Source of the DNA: Serinicoccus marinus DSM 15273
Lineage (GTDB): Bacteria; Actinomycetota; Actinomycetes; Actinomycetales; Dermatophilaceae
Direction of reading: 5' to 3'
Length of the DNA: 64,000 bases
Assembly: GCF_008386315.1 (NCBI RefSeq)
Contig: NZ_CP043808.1
Span: forward strand, 1,116,001 to 1,180,000
A program made the translations under genes and the position numbers. Positions 16,898 to 25,800 of the stretch are shown here, piece after piece. How positions within the stretch are numbered: the stretch's first letter is position 1; the number at the start of each line of letters is the position of its first letter. Under the pieces are notes generated by a model that was not told the DNA's origin, did no database searches, and was given only the letters and a program-made list of their open reading frames with translations.

Positions 16898-18862
16898 CTA
16901 CACGACGACGAGCACGATCTCGGTGCCGGTCGGCACCTCCTCGCCGGGCTCGACCGACTGCTCCCGCACGGTGCCGAAGAACCCTCCGCGCACGTCCTCC
17001 CGTCGCACGACCAGGCCGAGCTCGGCGAGCTCCTCCTCGGCGGCGGAGAACTGACGCCCGACGACCTGCGGGACGGTGACCAGCTCGGGTCCCTGGGAGA
17101 GGGTGATCGTCACCGTGCTCCCGCGCTCCACCTGCCCGGCCGAGGGTGACTGGCTGACCACGGATCCCTCCGGGACCTCGTCGTCGAAGGCCTGCTCCGG
17201 TGACACGGTCACGCTGAGGCCCGCCTCGCGCAGGGCGGACACCGCCTCCTCCTCGGTCCGGCCGGTCACCTCGGGCACCTCGACCGGCGCCGGACCGTCG
17301 CTGATCACCACGTCCACGGCAGCACCGGGGGGCAGGGGGTCGCCGGCCGCGGGCGAGGTGCGCAGGACCCGACCCTCCGGCTCGGACTCGTGGTGCTCCC
17401 GGCTCTGCTCGCCGAGCTCGAGGTTCGCGGCGACGAGCGCCTCCGTGGCGGACTCCAGGGTGAGGCCGGCCAGCGGTGGCACGTCGTAGCGCTCCGGGCC
17501 CTGCGAGACCACGAGCGGCACGTCCGTGCCGTGCCGCACCTGGGTGCCGGGCTCCTGCTCGGCGGAGATCACCGTCCCGGACGGCACGTCCTCGGAGTAG
17601 GCGTAGCTGATGACCGGGTCCAGCTGCTCGGCGTCGAGCAGCGAGCGTGCCTCGTCCTCCGGGAGGTCGACCACCTGCGGCATGGCCGAGTGGACGCCGG
17701 GGCCCTCCAGCAGCCACCAGGCGGCATACCCGCCGCCGCCGAGGAGCAGCAGGAACAGCAGCGCCAGGACGACCCCGCCCCGACGCCGGGGTCGCGCGCG
17801 CTCCTCGCGCGGCGTCCTGGCATCCGCCCGCCTCGGCGTCGGCGTGCGGTTGCCGGTCGTGCGGGCGTAGTGCCCCTCGCCCTGGGCGGCGGCCAACGGC
17901 AGCTTCGTGGTCGAGCCGGCGCCACCACCGACCACCTGGGTCAGGTCCCCGGCGCCCGACCCGGCGGCCGGTGCCTGCGGCGCTGCGGGGACCCGGTCCA
18001 GCTCGGTGTCGGAGAGCTCGCGGACGACGGCCCGCAGCTGCACCAGGAGCGCCGACGCATCCTGGGGGCGGTCCGCCGGGTCGGTGGCGGCGACCCGCAG
18101 GATCAGCTCCTCCACCGGCTCGGGCAGGCCGGGCACGACGTCGCCGGCCCGCGGCACCGCGCCGTGCACGTGCTCGTAGGCGACCCGCAGCGGATCGCCG
18201 CCGGGGAAGGCCTTGCGCCCGGTGACCAGCTCGAAGAGCAGCAAGCCGACGGCATACACGTCGGCCCGGGCGTCGACGGCCCCGTGCTCCACCTGCTCCG
18301 GCGCGAGATAGGCGGCGGTGCCCCACAGCATCTCGGTGGTCGCCCGCTGGCCGGCCGCCGAGACCGCCCGGGCGAGACCGAAGTCCGCGACCTTGACCCC
18401 GCTCTCGCGGCCACCGGCCAGCAGGACGTTCTCGGGCTTGATGTCGCGGTGGACGAGCCCGTGCCGGTGGGCCTCCGCGAGCGCCTCGGCCACCGGGAGC
18501 AGGAGCGCCATGGCCCGTCGCGTCGACAGCGGTGCGTGGTCGCTGACGACGTCGCGCAGCGTCGGCCCCTCGACGAGCTCCATGGCGAGGAAGACGAGGT
18601 CCCCGTCCTCACCCTGGTCGTAGACCCCGACCACGTGCGGGTGGGAGAGCCGGGCGGCGGCGCGTGCCTCGGCGACGAAGCGCCGGACGAAGGAGTCGTC
18701 ATCGGCCAGGTCCGGGCGCATCACCTTGAGCGCCACCGGCCGGTCCAGCCGCAGGTCCCGGGCCCGGTAGACCGTCGCCATCCCCCCGCGGGCGAGCTCG
18801 GCCTCCACCTGGTAACGACCGTCGATGACGCGGTCGTGGAGGGTGGGGGTCGGGGCACTCAC
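16898..18862 (-). CDS. Serine/threonine protein kinase with four PASTA repeats
   Basis: 654 residues. Hanks-type kinase domain: glycine loop ARGGMATVY (24-32), catalytic Lys46, HRDIKPEN (138-145), DFG (160-162), and an activation loop with adjacent threonines. A basic linker precedes one membrane helix (about 344-366). Four extracellular PASTA domains follow, ending at TEIVLVVV. PASTA domains sense muropeptides, so it probably couples cell-wall state to growth control. By position (next to DAHP synthase and an Rv2175c homologue) it corresponds to PknL, but M. tuberculosis PknL lacks PASTA domains. GTG 18862 has a TAGACT box six bases upstream. Confidence 0.94.
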   Translation of the reverse strand: MSAPTPTLHDRVIDGRYQVEAELARGGMATVYRARDLRLDRPVALKVMRPDLADDDSFVRRFVAEARAAARLSHPHVVGVYDQGEDGDLVFLAMELVEGPTLRDVVSDHAPLSTRRAMALLLPVAEALAEAHRHGLVHRDIKPENVLLAGGRESGVKVADFGLARAVSAAGQRATTEMLWGTAAYLAPEQVEHGAVDARADVYAVGLLLFELVTGRKAFPGGDPLRVAYEHVHGAVPRAGDVVPGLPEPVEELILRVAATDPADRPQDASALLVQLRAVVRELSDTELDRVPAAPQAPAAGSGAGDLTQVVGGGAGSTTKLPLAAAQGEGHYARTTGNRTPTPRRADARTPREERARPRRRGGVVLALLFLLLLGGGGYAAWWLLEGPGVHSAMPQVVDLPEDEARSLLDAEQLDPVISYAYSEDVPSGTVISAEQEPGTQVRHGTDVPLVVSQGPERYDVPPLAGLTLESATEALVAANLELGEQSREHHESEPEGRVLRTSPAAGDPLPPGAAVDVVISDGPAPVEVPEVTGRTEEEAVSALREAGLSVTVSPEQAFDDEVPEGSVVSQSPSAGQVERGSTVTITLSQGPELVTVPQVVGRQFSAAEEELAELGLVVRREDVRGGFFGTVREQSVEPGEEVPTGTEIVLVVV

Positions 18863-18868
18863 GTGCCG

Positions 18869-18874
18869 AGTCTA
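18869..18874 (-). promoter_or_regulatory. Leaderless -10 box (TAGACT) for the PASTA kinase
   Basis: TAGACT on the minus strand, six bases before GTG 18862. Confidence 0.45.
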
Positions 18875-18935
18875 CGGAGCGGGGCGGCCGGACCGTGGGA
18901 CGTGACCGGCCCGGGTATGCCGCCCTCGGGGGCGT

Positions 18936-20003
18936 TCAGAGGGTCGTCTGGAAGTACGTGATGTTGCGGACGTACTGCCGGGTGTCGGCGAACAGACCGT
19001 GCTGGCGCACGCTCGCCAGGCCCTGGTAGTAGCCGCCGATCGCCTCGTCGGTGGTGTCGGCGGACCGCAGGAGGGTGCGCATGATGACGACACCGGCGGT
19101 CACGTTGTCCTCCGGGTCGAGCAGGTTGAGCTCGCGCCCCACCAGGCCGGAGGCCCACTGCCCGGAGCTGGGGATCACCTGCATCGCACCGATCGCGTTG
19201 GCCGGCGAGACGGCCCGGTGGTTCCAGCCCGACTCCTGGTAGGACAGGGCCAGCATGAGGGTCGGGTCGACCCCGTGGCGCTCGCTCGTCCGCACGATGA
19301 GCTCGCGCACGGCCGCGCGGCTCGGGACCTCCGTGCCCGCCAGGTAGTCGCGGTTGGCGGCGGCCGACCGGGCGATCCCGTCGCCGTAGCGGTAGTGCAG
19401 GAAGGTGTCCGGCACCGCCTCGCCGGCGCGGTGGTCACCGATGGTCGTCTCGTCGTAGGGCCGGTCGAGGGGCTCGGGGCGGCTGCGGTCCGCCTCCGGT
19501 GCCGCGCCGCCCAGCCTGAGCTCCTGACCGGGGTAGATGAGGCGGGTGTCCTGCAGGTCGTTGGCGCGGGCGATGTCGGCCACGCTCACCCCGTGCCGGG
19601 CGGCGATGTCGGTGAGGGTGTCACCGCCGCGGACCGTGACCGTGCCGCCGGAGGAGGCGCCGCCGGAGGAGGCGCTGCCGCCCTTCTCGCTCCCGGACGA
19701 GGGTGCCGGGGCCGACGCGGCGGGTGCGACGTCGGTGTCTCCGCCGACCGGTATGCGCAGCCGGGCGCCGGGCATGATCCAGCGGCCGCCGTCGGGCAGG
19801 GAGTTGGCACGGACGAGCGCGCGCGGGCTCACGTCGTAGCGGGCCGCGATGTCGTAGACCGTGTCGCCTGCAGTCACGGTATGGGTGGTCTCCCGCGTCG
19901 CCTGGAGGACGGCGAGGGGAGCGGTGGCGTGCACGCCGGTGGGCGCGACGTAGGCGTGGGTGGGCAGGTCTCCGGGCGGCAGTGCGGCGAAGAGAGGGCT
20001 CAC
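18936..20003 (-). CDS. LysM-domain lytic transglycosylase
   Basis: 355 residues. Two LysM domains (HTVTAGDTVYDIAARYDVSP around 40-86 and TVTVRGGDTLTDIAARHGVS around 110-157), separated by a Ser/Gly linker, are followed by a lysozyme-like SLT domain: LALSYQESGWNHRAVSP carries the catalytic Glu, then NAIGAMQVIPSSGQWASGLV and the C-terminal GGYYQGLASV. Cleaves peptidoglycan. GTG 20003 is preceded by GGAGGAG at about eight bases. No clear signal peptide follows this start, so the export route is unclear. Lies between the PASTA kinase and the DNA-binding protein. Confidence 0.88.
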   Translation of the reverse strand: MSPLFAALPPGDLPTHAYVAPTGVHATAPLAVLQATRETTHTVTAGDTVYDIAARYDVSPRALVRANSLPDGGRWIMPGARLRIPVGGDTDVAPAASAPAPSSGSEKGGSASSGGASSGGTVTVRGGDTLTDIAARHGVSVADIARANDLQDTRLIYPGQELRLGGAAPEADRSRPEPLDRPYDETTIGDHRAGEAVPDTFLHYRYGDGIARSAAANRDYLAGTEVPSRAAVRELIVRTSERHGVDPTLMLALSYQESGWNHRAVSPANAIGAMQVIPSSGQWASGLVGRELNLLDPEDNVTAGVVIMRTLLRSADTTDEAIGGYYQGLASVRQHGLFADTRQYVRNITYFQTTL

Positions 20004-20162
20004 GTCGTGCTCCTCCGAGAGTGGCGGGTGAGGGGGCAGGGACTCCTGTGGCCGTCGTGGTCGACGGGGACATGGTGACCAGTGGGGCACGAGGGACAGT
20101 ACCCGGCCGCGGCCGATCACGCCACTGTCCCGGCGTGTCGCTGCATATGGTTGACTGGCCCT

Positions 20163-20519
20163 GTGCTAAGTGACACCGATGTAGTTCCAGAGTGGCTGAC
20201 TGTCCCGGACGTGATGGAGCGCACCGGCGCGACGCTGCAGGCGGTGCGGCGGTGGCTGCAGGAGCGGGACGTGGTGGGGGTGCGTCGCGGCCCGGACCGG
20301 GTGGTGATGATCCCCGCCACCTTCTTCGTCGACGACGGTCCGCTGCCGACGTTGCGCGGCACCATCACGGTGCTCGGCGACGGCGGGCACAGCGACGAGG
20401 AGATCGTCGCCTGGCTCCACGCCCCGGACGACACGCTGCCGGGCGGCAGCGCGATCGCCTCCCTGCACGCCGGGGCGAAGACCGAGGTGCGACGCCGCGC
20501 CCAGGAGGAGGCCTTCTAG
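20163..20519 (+). CDS. Rv2175c-like winged-helix DNA-binding protein
   Basis: 118 residues. The N-terminal winged-helix segment PEWLTVPDVMERTGATLQAV, with RRWLQERDVVGVRRG, is followed by a C-terminal domain (FFVDDGPLPTLRGTITVLGD, EEIVAWLHAPDDTLPGG). It matches the actinobacterial Rv2175c family; in M. tuberculosis that protein is a substrate of the adjacent kinase PknL, and phosphorylation lowers DNA binding. The kinase-regulator neighbourhood here suggests the same pairing. The start is probably GTG 20163; a TATGGT box lies at 20146-20151. It converges with the prenyltransferase gene. Confidence 0.85.
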   Translation: MLSDTDVVPEWLTVPDVMERTGATLQAVRRWLQERDVVGVRRGPDRVVMIPATFFVDDGPLPTLRGTITVLGDGGHSDEEIVAWLHAPDDTLPGGSAIASLHAGAKTEVRRRAQEEAF

Positions 20520-20538
20520 GTCCGTCGGGGAGAGCCGG

Positions 20539-21619
20539 TCAGACGGCGCGGTCGGTGCACACGCCGACGAGGTCGCGCAGCGCCTGCGTGCCCTCGTCGG
20601 TGAGGCCGGGGGTCTGGTCGAGGGCCTGCAGCGCCCGGTCGGCGCCGTCGCTGATGAGCTCCTCGGTGCGCTGCAGGGCGGTGGACCGGACGAGCACCTC
20701 GCGCAGGGACTGCACCGCTTCTTCGTCGAGGTCCGGGTCGCCGAGGGAAGCCTCGACCAGGGCGACCCCGTCGGGATCGGCGTGGGCGAGGGCATACGCG
20801 ACGAGCACGGTGTGCTTGCCCTCGCGGAGGTCGTCACCGGCGGGCTTGCCGGTCTGCCCGGGGTCGCCGAAGACGCCGAGGACGTCGTCGCGGAGCTGGA
20901 AGGCCTCGCCGAGCGCAGCCCCGTAGCGGGCCAGGCCCGCGCGGGTCACCGCGGAGGCGCCGGCGGCGTCCGCGCCGATGAGAAGGGGCTGCGACGGAGT
21001 AGCGGGCGCTCTTGTGCCGGATGACGGTGCGGCACCGCTCCAGCCGTGCGGCGAGATCGAGGTCGCGCCACCCGCGTGCCCCCTCGAGGATGTCGAGGAA
21101 CTGGCCGCCCATGAGCTGGGTGCGCATCCGGTCGAACTCGGGCCGGGCGCGCTGCAGGGCGGCGGCCGGCAGCCCGCTCGTCGCGAAGGCCTCGTCGGTC
21201 CAGTTGAGACAGAGGTCGCCGGCCAGGATCGCCGCCGCGTGACCGAAGCGCTGCGCGTCCCCGGACCACTCCTGCTGCTGGTGCCACGTGCCGAAGGTGC
21301 GGTGCGCCGCGGGCCGGCCACGGCGCAGGTCGCTGTTGTCCATGACGTCGTCGTGCAGGAGCGCTGCCGCCTGGAAGATCTCCATCGCGCTGGCGGCGCG
21401 GACCACCCCGGGGCCGTCCGGCTGCCCCAGGGCGCGCCATCCCCAGTAGAGGAACGCCGCCCGGAGCCGTTTCCCGCCGGAGAGGAGGTCGGCGACGGCG
21501 TCCACCAGGGGGGTCATCGGGGGGCCGAGCCCGGCGAGCACCTCGCGCTGCCGCACGAGGTGCTCGTCCAGGGCCTGCTGCACGCGGGGGCGGAGGTCCA
21601 CGCCGTCCAGGACGTGCAT
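20539..21619 (-). CDS. idsA: Polyprenyl diphosphate synthase (one frameshift)
   Basis: About 360 residues when repaired. Extends isoprenoid diphosphates (GGPP-type product likely). The first aspartate motif HDDVMDNSDLRRGRP and the second FQLRDDVLGVFGD are both intact, as is the terminal region LREGKHTVLVAYAL. The N-terminal part ends SARYSV in one frame and resumes PLLIGADAAG in another; the break is at about 20988-20994, so a small indel separates the two halves. ATG 21619 follows AGGAGG. Corresponds in position to idsA2 (Rv2173). Confidence 0.87.
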
Positions 21620-21825
21620 CGCGAGTCCTCCTGTGCCTGACCGGGTGGCCGATGGGTGGGCCGGAAGGGCGGTAGGCCCGGCGGGTCGCCCTGCCCCCGA
21701 GCCTAGCCGCTGCGCCGGGCAGGTCCGGGTCGCCCCCTCCTACGACCCGGACCTGCCGACGGATCCATGGTGCTGCGGGTGCCCGGGTGGGCGCAGAAGT
21801 TGTCCACAAGCGCCACGGGGAGGGG

Positions 21826-21854
21826 TTGAGTCTGTCGGGGGCGAGTCGTACATT
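21826..21854 (+). promoter_or_regulatory. SOS cassette promoter (TTGAGT-N17-TACATT)
   Basis: TTGAGT (21826-21831) and TACATT (21849-21854) are separated by exactly 17 bases, the best sigma-70-like promoter in the window. The LexA box starts seven bases after the -10, where bound repressor would block initiation. Confidence 0.75.
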
Positions 21855-21860
21855 TGTCTC

Positions 21861-21888
21861 CGTGGATCGAACACAAGTTCGATCCACG
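21861..21888 (+). promoter_or_regulatory. LexA operator (SOS box) in a 12-bp-arm palindrome
   Basis: The core TCGAACACAAGTTCGA is a perfect match to the actinobacterial SOS box TCGAAC-N4-GTTCGA. It sits inside a longer perfect inverted repeat (two 12-base arms around ACAA). The genes downstream are translesion polymerases, as expected for a LexA target. Confidence 0.92.
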
Positions 21889-21938
21889 GGTCGTCCCGTG
21901 ACCGATCGGTCGCCCCGTCGTCCGCGAGGAGGAGCAGC

Positions 21939-22316
21939 ATGAGCAGGAGCTATCAGGAGCTGGTCGAGGTGAGGACCGGCGCCGCGGGCGAGCACGGGAT
22001 CCGGCTGGAGGGGGCCGTGGCGCCGGACCCCGACGGCGGGTGCCCGCAGGTCCCCACCGTCTTCCTCTGGCGGGGACGGGTGCACCTCGTGCGTGCGGTG
22101 CTGAGCCGATGGACCCAGCGGGTGCCGTGGTGGCGTGGCGAGGACGGGCGGGAGGACGCCCGGGCCTCGGCGGACCCGGCGGGTGGGAGCACCGGCGCGA
22201 CAGAGCTGGAGCGGGTGGTCTGGCGGGTGGAGGCCGGTGCCGGGAAGGCGTCCGGGACGGGGGTCTACGACCTGGTGCAGGGCGGCCGGTGGTGGCTGGA
22301 ACGGGTCGCCGACTGA
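21939..22316 (+). CDS. DUF6504 family protein, first gene of the SOS cassette
   Basis: 125 residues, mostly beta-rich: FLWRGRVHLVRAVLSRWTQ, then a charged linker and VYDLVQGGRWWLERVAD. I recognise it as the small DUF6504-type protein commonly found before dnaE2 or dinB in actinobacteria; no biochemical function is assigned. The ATG at 21939 has a strong GAGGAGGAG site. Being first behind the LexA box, it should be DNA-damage induced, and may act as an accessory to the polymerases in the place of ImuA'. Confidence 0.78.
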   Translation: MSRSYQELVEVRTGAAGEHGIRLEGAVAPDPDGGCPQVPTVFLWRGRVHLVRAVLSRWTQRVPWWRGEDGREDARASADPAGGSTGATELERVVWRVEAGAGKASGTGVYDLVQGGRWWLERVAD

Positions 22317-22378
22317 CGAGGCCGGCGGAGCCAGGAGCGCGCGACGAGGGCACGAGCACGACGAAGCACGAACGACGC

Positions 22379-22404
22379 AGCCAGACGACGAAGCCAGACG
22401 ACGA
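22379..22404 (+). repeat. 13-base tandem repeat in a purine-rich leader
   Basis: AGCCAGACGACGA occurs twice in tandem. The surrounding 110 bases (22317-22427) between DUF6504 and the HEPN gene are almost entirely GACGA/ACGA words ending just before ATG 22428. No gene fits here. Confidence 0.6.
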
Positions 22405-22427
22405 AGGACGACGGAGAGGACGACGAG

Positions 22428-22859
22428 ATGACGGTCATCGAGACGGGGGTCACGGCCGGGGCCGTGCTGGACCTGCTGGAGCGCTCGCGGGGGGTGCTCC
22501 TGGAGGCGTGCCACAGCGGCACCGCCGCCGAGCGCTACACCTGTGCCCACCTGGCCGCGCTGCGGGCCGGGGCGGCGTTGCTGGCCGCCCGCACGACACC
22601 GGTGCCGCGCAGCCGCCCGCGCAGCGTCTGGGAGGTGCTGCCCTCGGTCGCGCCGGAGCTGACCGAGTGGGCCGCGTTCTTCGCCGCGTCCGGTCGGCGA
22701 CGGGTCGCCCTGGAGCGTGGTGCCGGCAGCGTCACCGCCCGGGACGCCGACGACCTGGTCCGGGCGGGGGAGCGCTTCCTGGAGCTGGTGCGGGCCTCGC
22801 TGCACCTGCCGTGCGAGGCGCCGGTGCACGCCGAGCTGGTCCCGCTGGGTCACGGGTGA
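22428..22859 (+). CDS. SAV_6107 family HEPN protein
   Basis: 143 residues, all helical. AERYTCAHLAALRAGAALLA (about 30-50) carries the RxxxxH-like HEPN motif, and FLELVRASLHLP is at the C-terminus. SAV_6107-type HEPN proteins accompany dnaE2 in many actinobacteria with no proven function. HEPN domains elsewhere are RNases or nucleotide-binding scaffolds. The stop overlaps the dnaE2 GTG start (GTGA), so translation is coupled. It belongs to the LexA-controlled operon. Confidence 0.82.
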   Translation: MTVIETGVTAGAVLDLLERSRGVLLEACHSGTAAERYTCAHLAALRAGAALLAARTTPVPRSRPRSVWEVLPSVAPELTEWAAFFAASGRRRVALERGAGSVTARDADDLVRAGERFLELVRASLHLPCEAPVHAELVPLGHG

Positions 22860-25800
22860 GCCCGGTGGCCGGAGCCGGTGACGACTTCGTCCATCTCCAC
22901 GTCGCCTCCAGCGCCTCGATGCGCTACGGCGCGTCCCACCCGGCCGAGCTGGTGGCCCGGGCCGCCGAGCTGGGGCAGTCGGCGTTGGCGCTGACCGACC
23001 GTGACGGCCTCTACGGCGCGGTGCGCTTCGTCCGGGCCTGCGGCGAGGCCGGGATCGCGCCGGTGCTGGGGGTGGACCTCGCCCTGGCGGGTTCGCCACC
23101 CGGGCCGGGAGGACAGACCCGCCACCCCGGCGTCGACCGCAGCCCGTTCGTCACCGGGCTCCGGGAGCAGGAGCAGCATGAACGGCGGGTGGCACCCGGC
23201 CGCGGCTGGGGCGAGGGACCAGATGCCCGGCCGGAGCGCCGGGGCCCCCGCAGTCCGGTCAAGGGCGGGACGCTGGTCGACGACCAGCAGCCGAGGGTGG
23301 TGCTCCTCGCACGCGGCCAGCGCGGTGGCGCCGAGGCAGGGGCGGGGTGGGCCAGGCTGTGCCGTCTGGTCACCCAGACGCATCTGTCGGGCGAACGCTC
23401 CGTGCCCCGGGTCACGCCCGAGCTGATCGCCCGGGCGGCGGCCGCCACGGCCGGGGTGGCCCCCGTCGTGCTGCTGCTCGGCCCGGACTCCGACGTGGGC
23501 AGGGCGCTGCTGGCGCGCCGCCGGGACCTGGCCAGGCAGCTGCTCACGGGGTGGGCCCGGCTGCTCCCACCGGGGGCGGTGCGGGTCGAGGTGGTCTGCC
23601 ACGGCGGCCCCGACGGCACGCCGGGCAGCCTGGCGCACGCCACGGCCACCTGGGCGCTGGCCCGCGAGGCGGGCATTCCCGCGGTGCTCACGGCCGCGGT
23701 GCGGCACGCCCGTCCCGACCAGGCCAGGGTGGTGGACGTGCTCGACGCCGCCCGGCGGCGGGTGGCGCTCGACGAGCGCCACCTGGACCGGGTCAGCAGC
23801 GCCGGTCACCTGGCGACGACCGCCACCATGCACGGGCTGGCCCGCCAGCTCGAGCACGCCGCCGGGCCGGGGGCCCGCGCCGAGGAGCTGCTGCGGGAGA
23901 CGCTGGAGCTGGCCGCGGCCTGCCACCAGGACGCCCGGTCCGACCTCGGCATCGGAGCGGTCCATCTGCCCGAGCCCGAGGTGCTGGGGGTGCAGGGCGT
24001 CGGGCAGGCCCACCAGGTCCTCACCGAGCGCTGCACGCAGGCCGTCACCACGCGCTATCCCGGTGCGGGGGCCTCGTCCCGGCGCAGGATCCACGAGCGG
24101 CTCGAGGACGAGCTGGGTGTCATCGCCGGCCTGGGCTACCCGACCTACTTCCTCACGGTCGCCCAGGTGTGCGACCTGATCCGGGACAACGGCGTGCGGG
24201 TGGCCGCCCGCGGGTCGGGGGCCGGGAGCCTGGTCACCTACCTGCTGGGCGTCAGCGGTGTCGACCCGCTGGAGCACGACCTGCTCATGGAGCGTTTCTG
24301 CTCGCCGCTGCGCGCCCAGCTGCCGGACATCGACATCGACGTCGAGTCCGCCCGCCGCACCGAGCTCTACGAACGCATCCTGGAACGCTTCGGCTCCGAG
24401 CGGGTGACCTGCGTGTCGATGACCGAGACCTACCGGGTGCGGCACGCCGTGCGGGACGTCGCCGCCACGCTGGGGATGCCGCCGGGCGAGATCGACGTCA
24501 TCGCCAAGGCCTTCCCGCACATCCGCGCCCGGGACGCGCGCTCAGCGGTCCGGGACCTGCCCGAGCTGCGCCGTCAGGGGCTGGACGCCCCACGGATGCA
24601 GCTGCTCATGGAGCTGGTGGAGTCGCTGGACGGTCTGCCCCGACACCTCGCGATGCACCCGTGCGGTGTGGTCCTGTCCGACACCGGGCTGCTCGACCGG
24701 ACCCCGGTCGAGTCCAGCTGGCTGGGTTTCCCGATGAGCCAGTTCGACAAGGACGACGTCGAGGAGCTCGGCCTGCTCAAGCTCGACGTGCTGGGCATCC
24801 GGATGCAGTCGGCGATGACGCACGCCCTGGACGAGGTCGCGCGGGTCGACGGCGTGCAGATCGACCTGGACGACCGGACCCAGGTGCCGCTCGACGACCC
24901 GGACACCTTCGCCCTGATCCAGTCCACCCGGACCCTCGGCTGCTTCCAGATCGAGTCGCCCGGGCAGCGGGAGCTGGTCGGCAAGTTCGCCCCGGAGACC
25001 TTCGCCGACATCATCATCGACATCTCGCTCTTCCGTCCCGGGCCGGTGAAGTCCGACATGATCCGACCCTTCCTGCACGCGCGTCAGGGGTGGGGCGAGC
25101 CGGAGTACCTCCACCCCAGCCTGGTGCCCTACCTGGAGGAGACGTGCGGGGTGGTGGTCTTCCACGAGCAGGTGCTGCAGATCGTCGCCCGGACCACCGG
25201 GGTGTCCCTGGCCCAGGCCGACGAGGTGCGCCGGGCCATGGGCAGCCCGGCGGGGCAGGACGAGGTGGAGGTGTGGTGGCGCGCGGCGGCCGCGGCACGG
25301 GGCTACCGCCCGGGGGAGGTGGACCGGATCTGGGAGGTGCTGGCGGCCTTCGCCTCCTTCGGCTTCTGCAAGGCCCACGCGGCGGCCTTCGCGCTCCCGA
25401 CCTACCAGTCGGCCTGGCTCAAGACGCACCACACGGCGGCCTTCCTCGCCGGCGTCCTCACGCACGACCCGGGGATGTATCCCAAGCGCCTCATCCTGGA
25501 CGAGGCCAGGACGATGGGGGTCCACGTGCTCGGGCTCGACGTCAACGCCTCGGGCGCGGCCTACCGGGTCGAACGCGTGGACCCCTCCTGCTCGGGCGAG
25601 GACGACCCGCCCGACCAGGAGGCGGGTGGCCGGGGCGGCTTCGGTCCTCTCGACGCCACCGTGCAGCCGGCCACGGCGCAGGGCACGCTGCGGCGGGCGC
25701 CCGACCGGGTCGACGTGACGATGCGGCTGATCGAGCGCCGGGCGGGTGGCTACGGCATCCGGCTGTCCCTGTCCGACGTCAAGGGGATCAGCGAGGACGA

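Larger units (their letters stand above)
21620..21938. other. Intergenic region between idsA and the SOS cassette
   Basis: A 319-base gap without a gene. The left half (21620-21780) is GC-rich and I see no structure in it. The right half holds the SOS promoter, the LexA palindrome and a purine-rich ribosome binding site (GAGGAGGAG, just before ATG 21939). Confidence 0.6.

Noticed and set aside
22428..22859. HEPN protein as a toxin of a HEPN/MNT toxin-antitoxin pair
   Set aside because: No nucleotidyltransferase partner adjoins; it is translationally coupled to dnaE2 inside a LexA operon.
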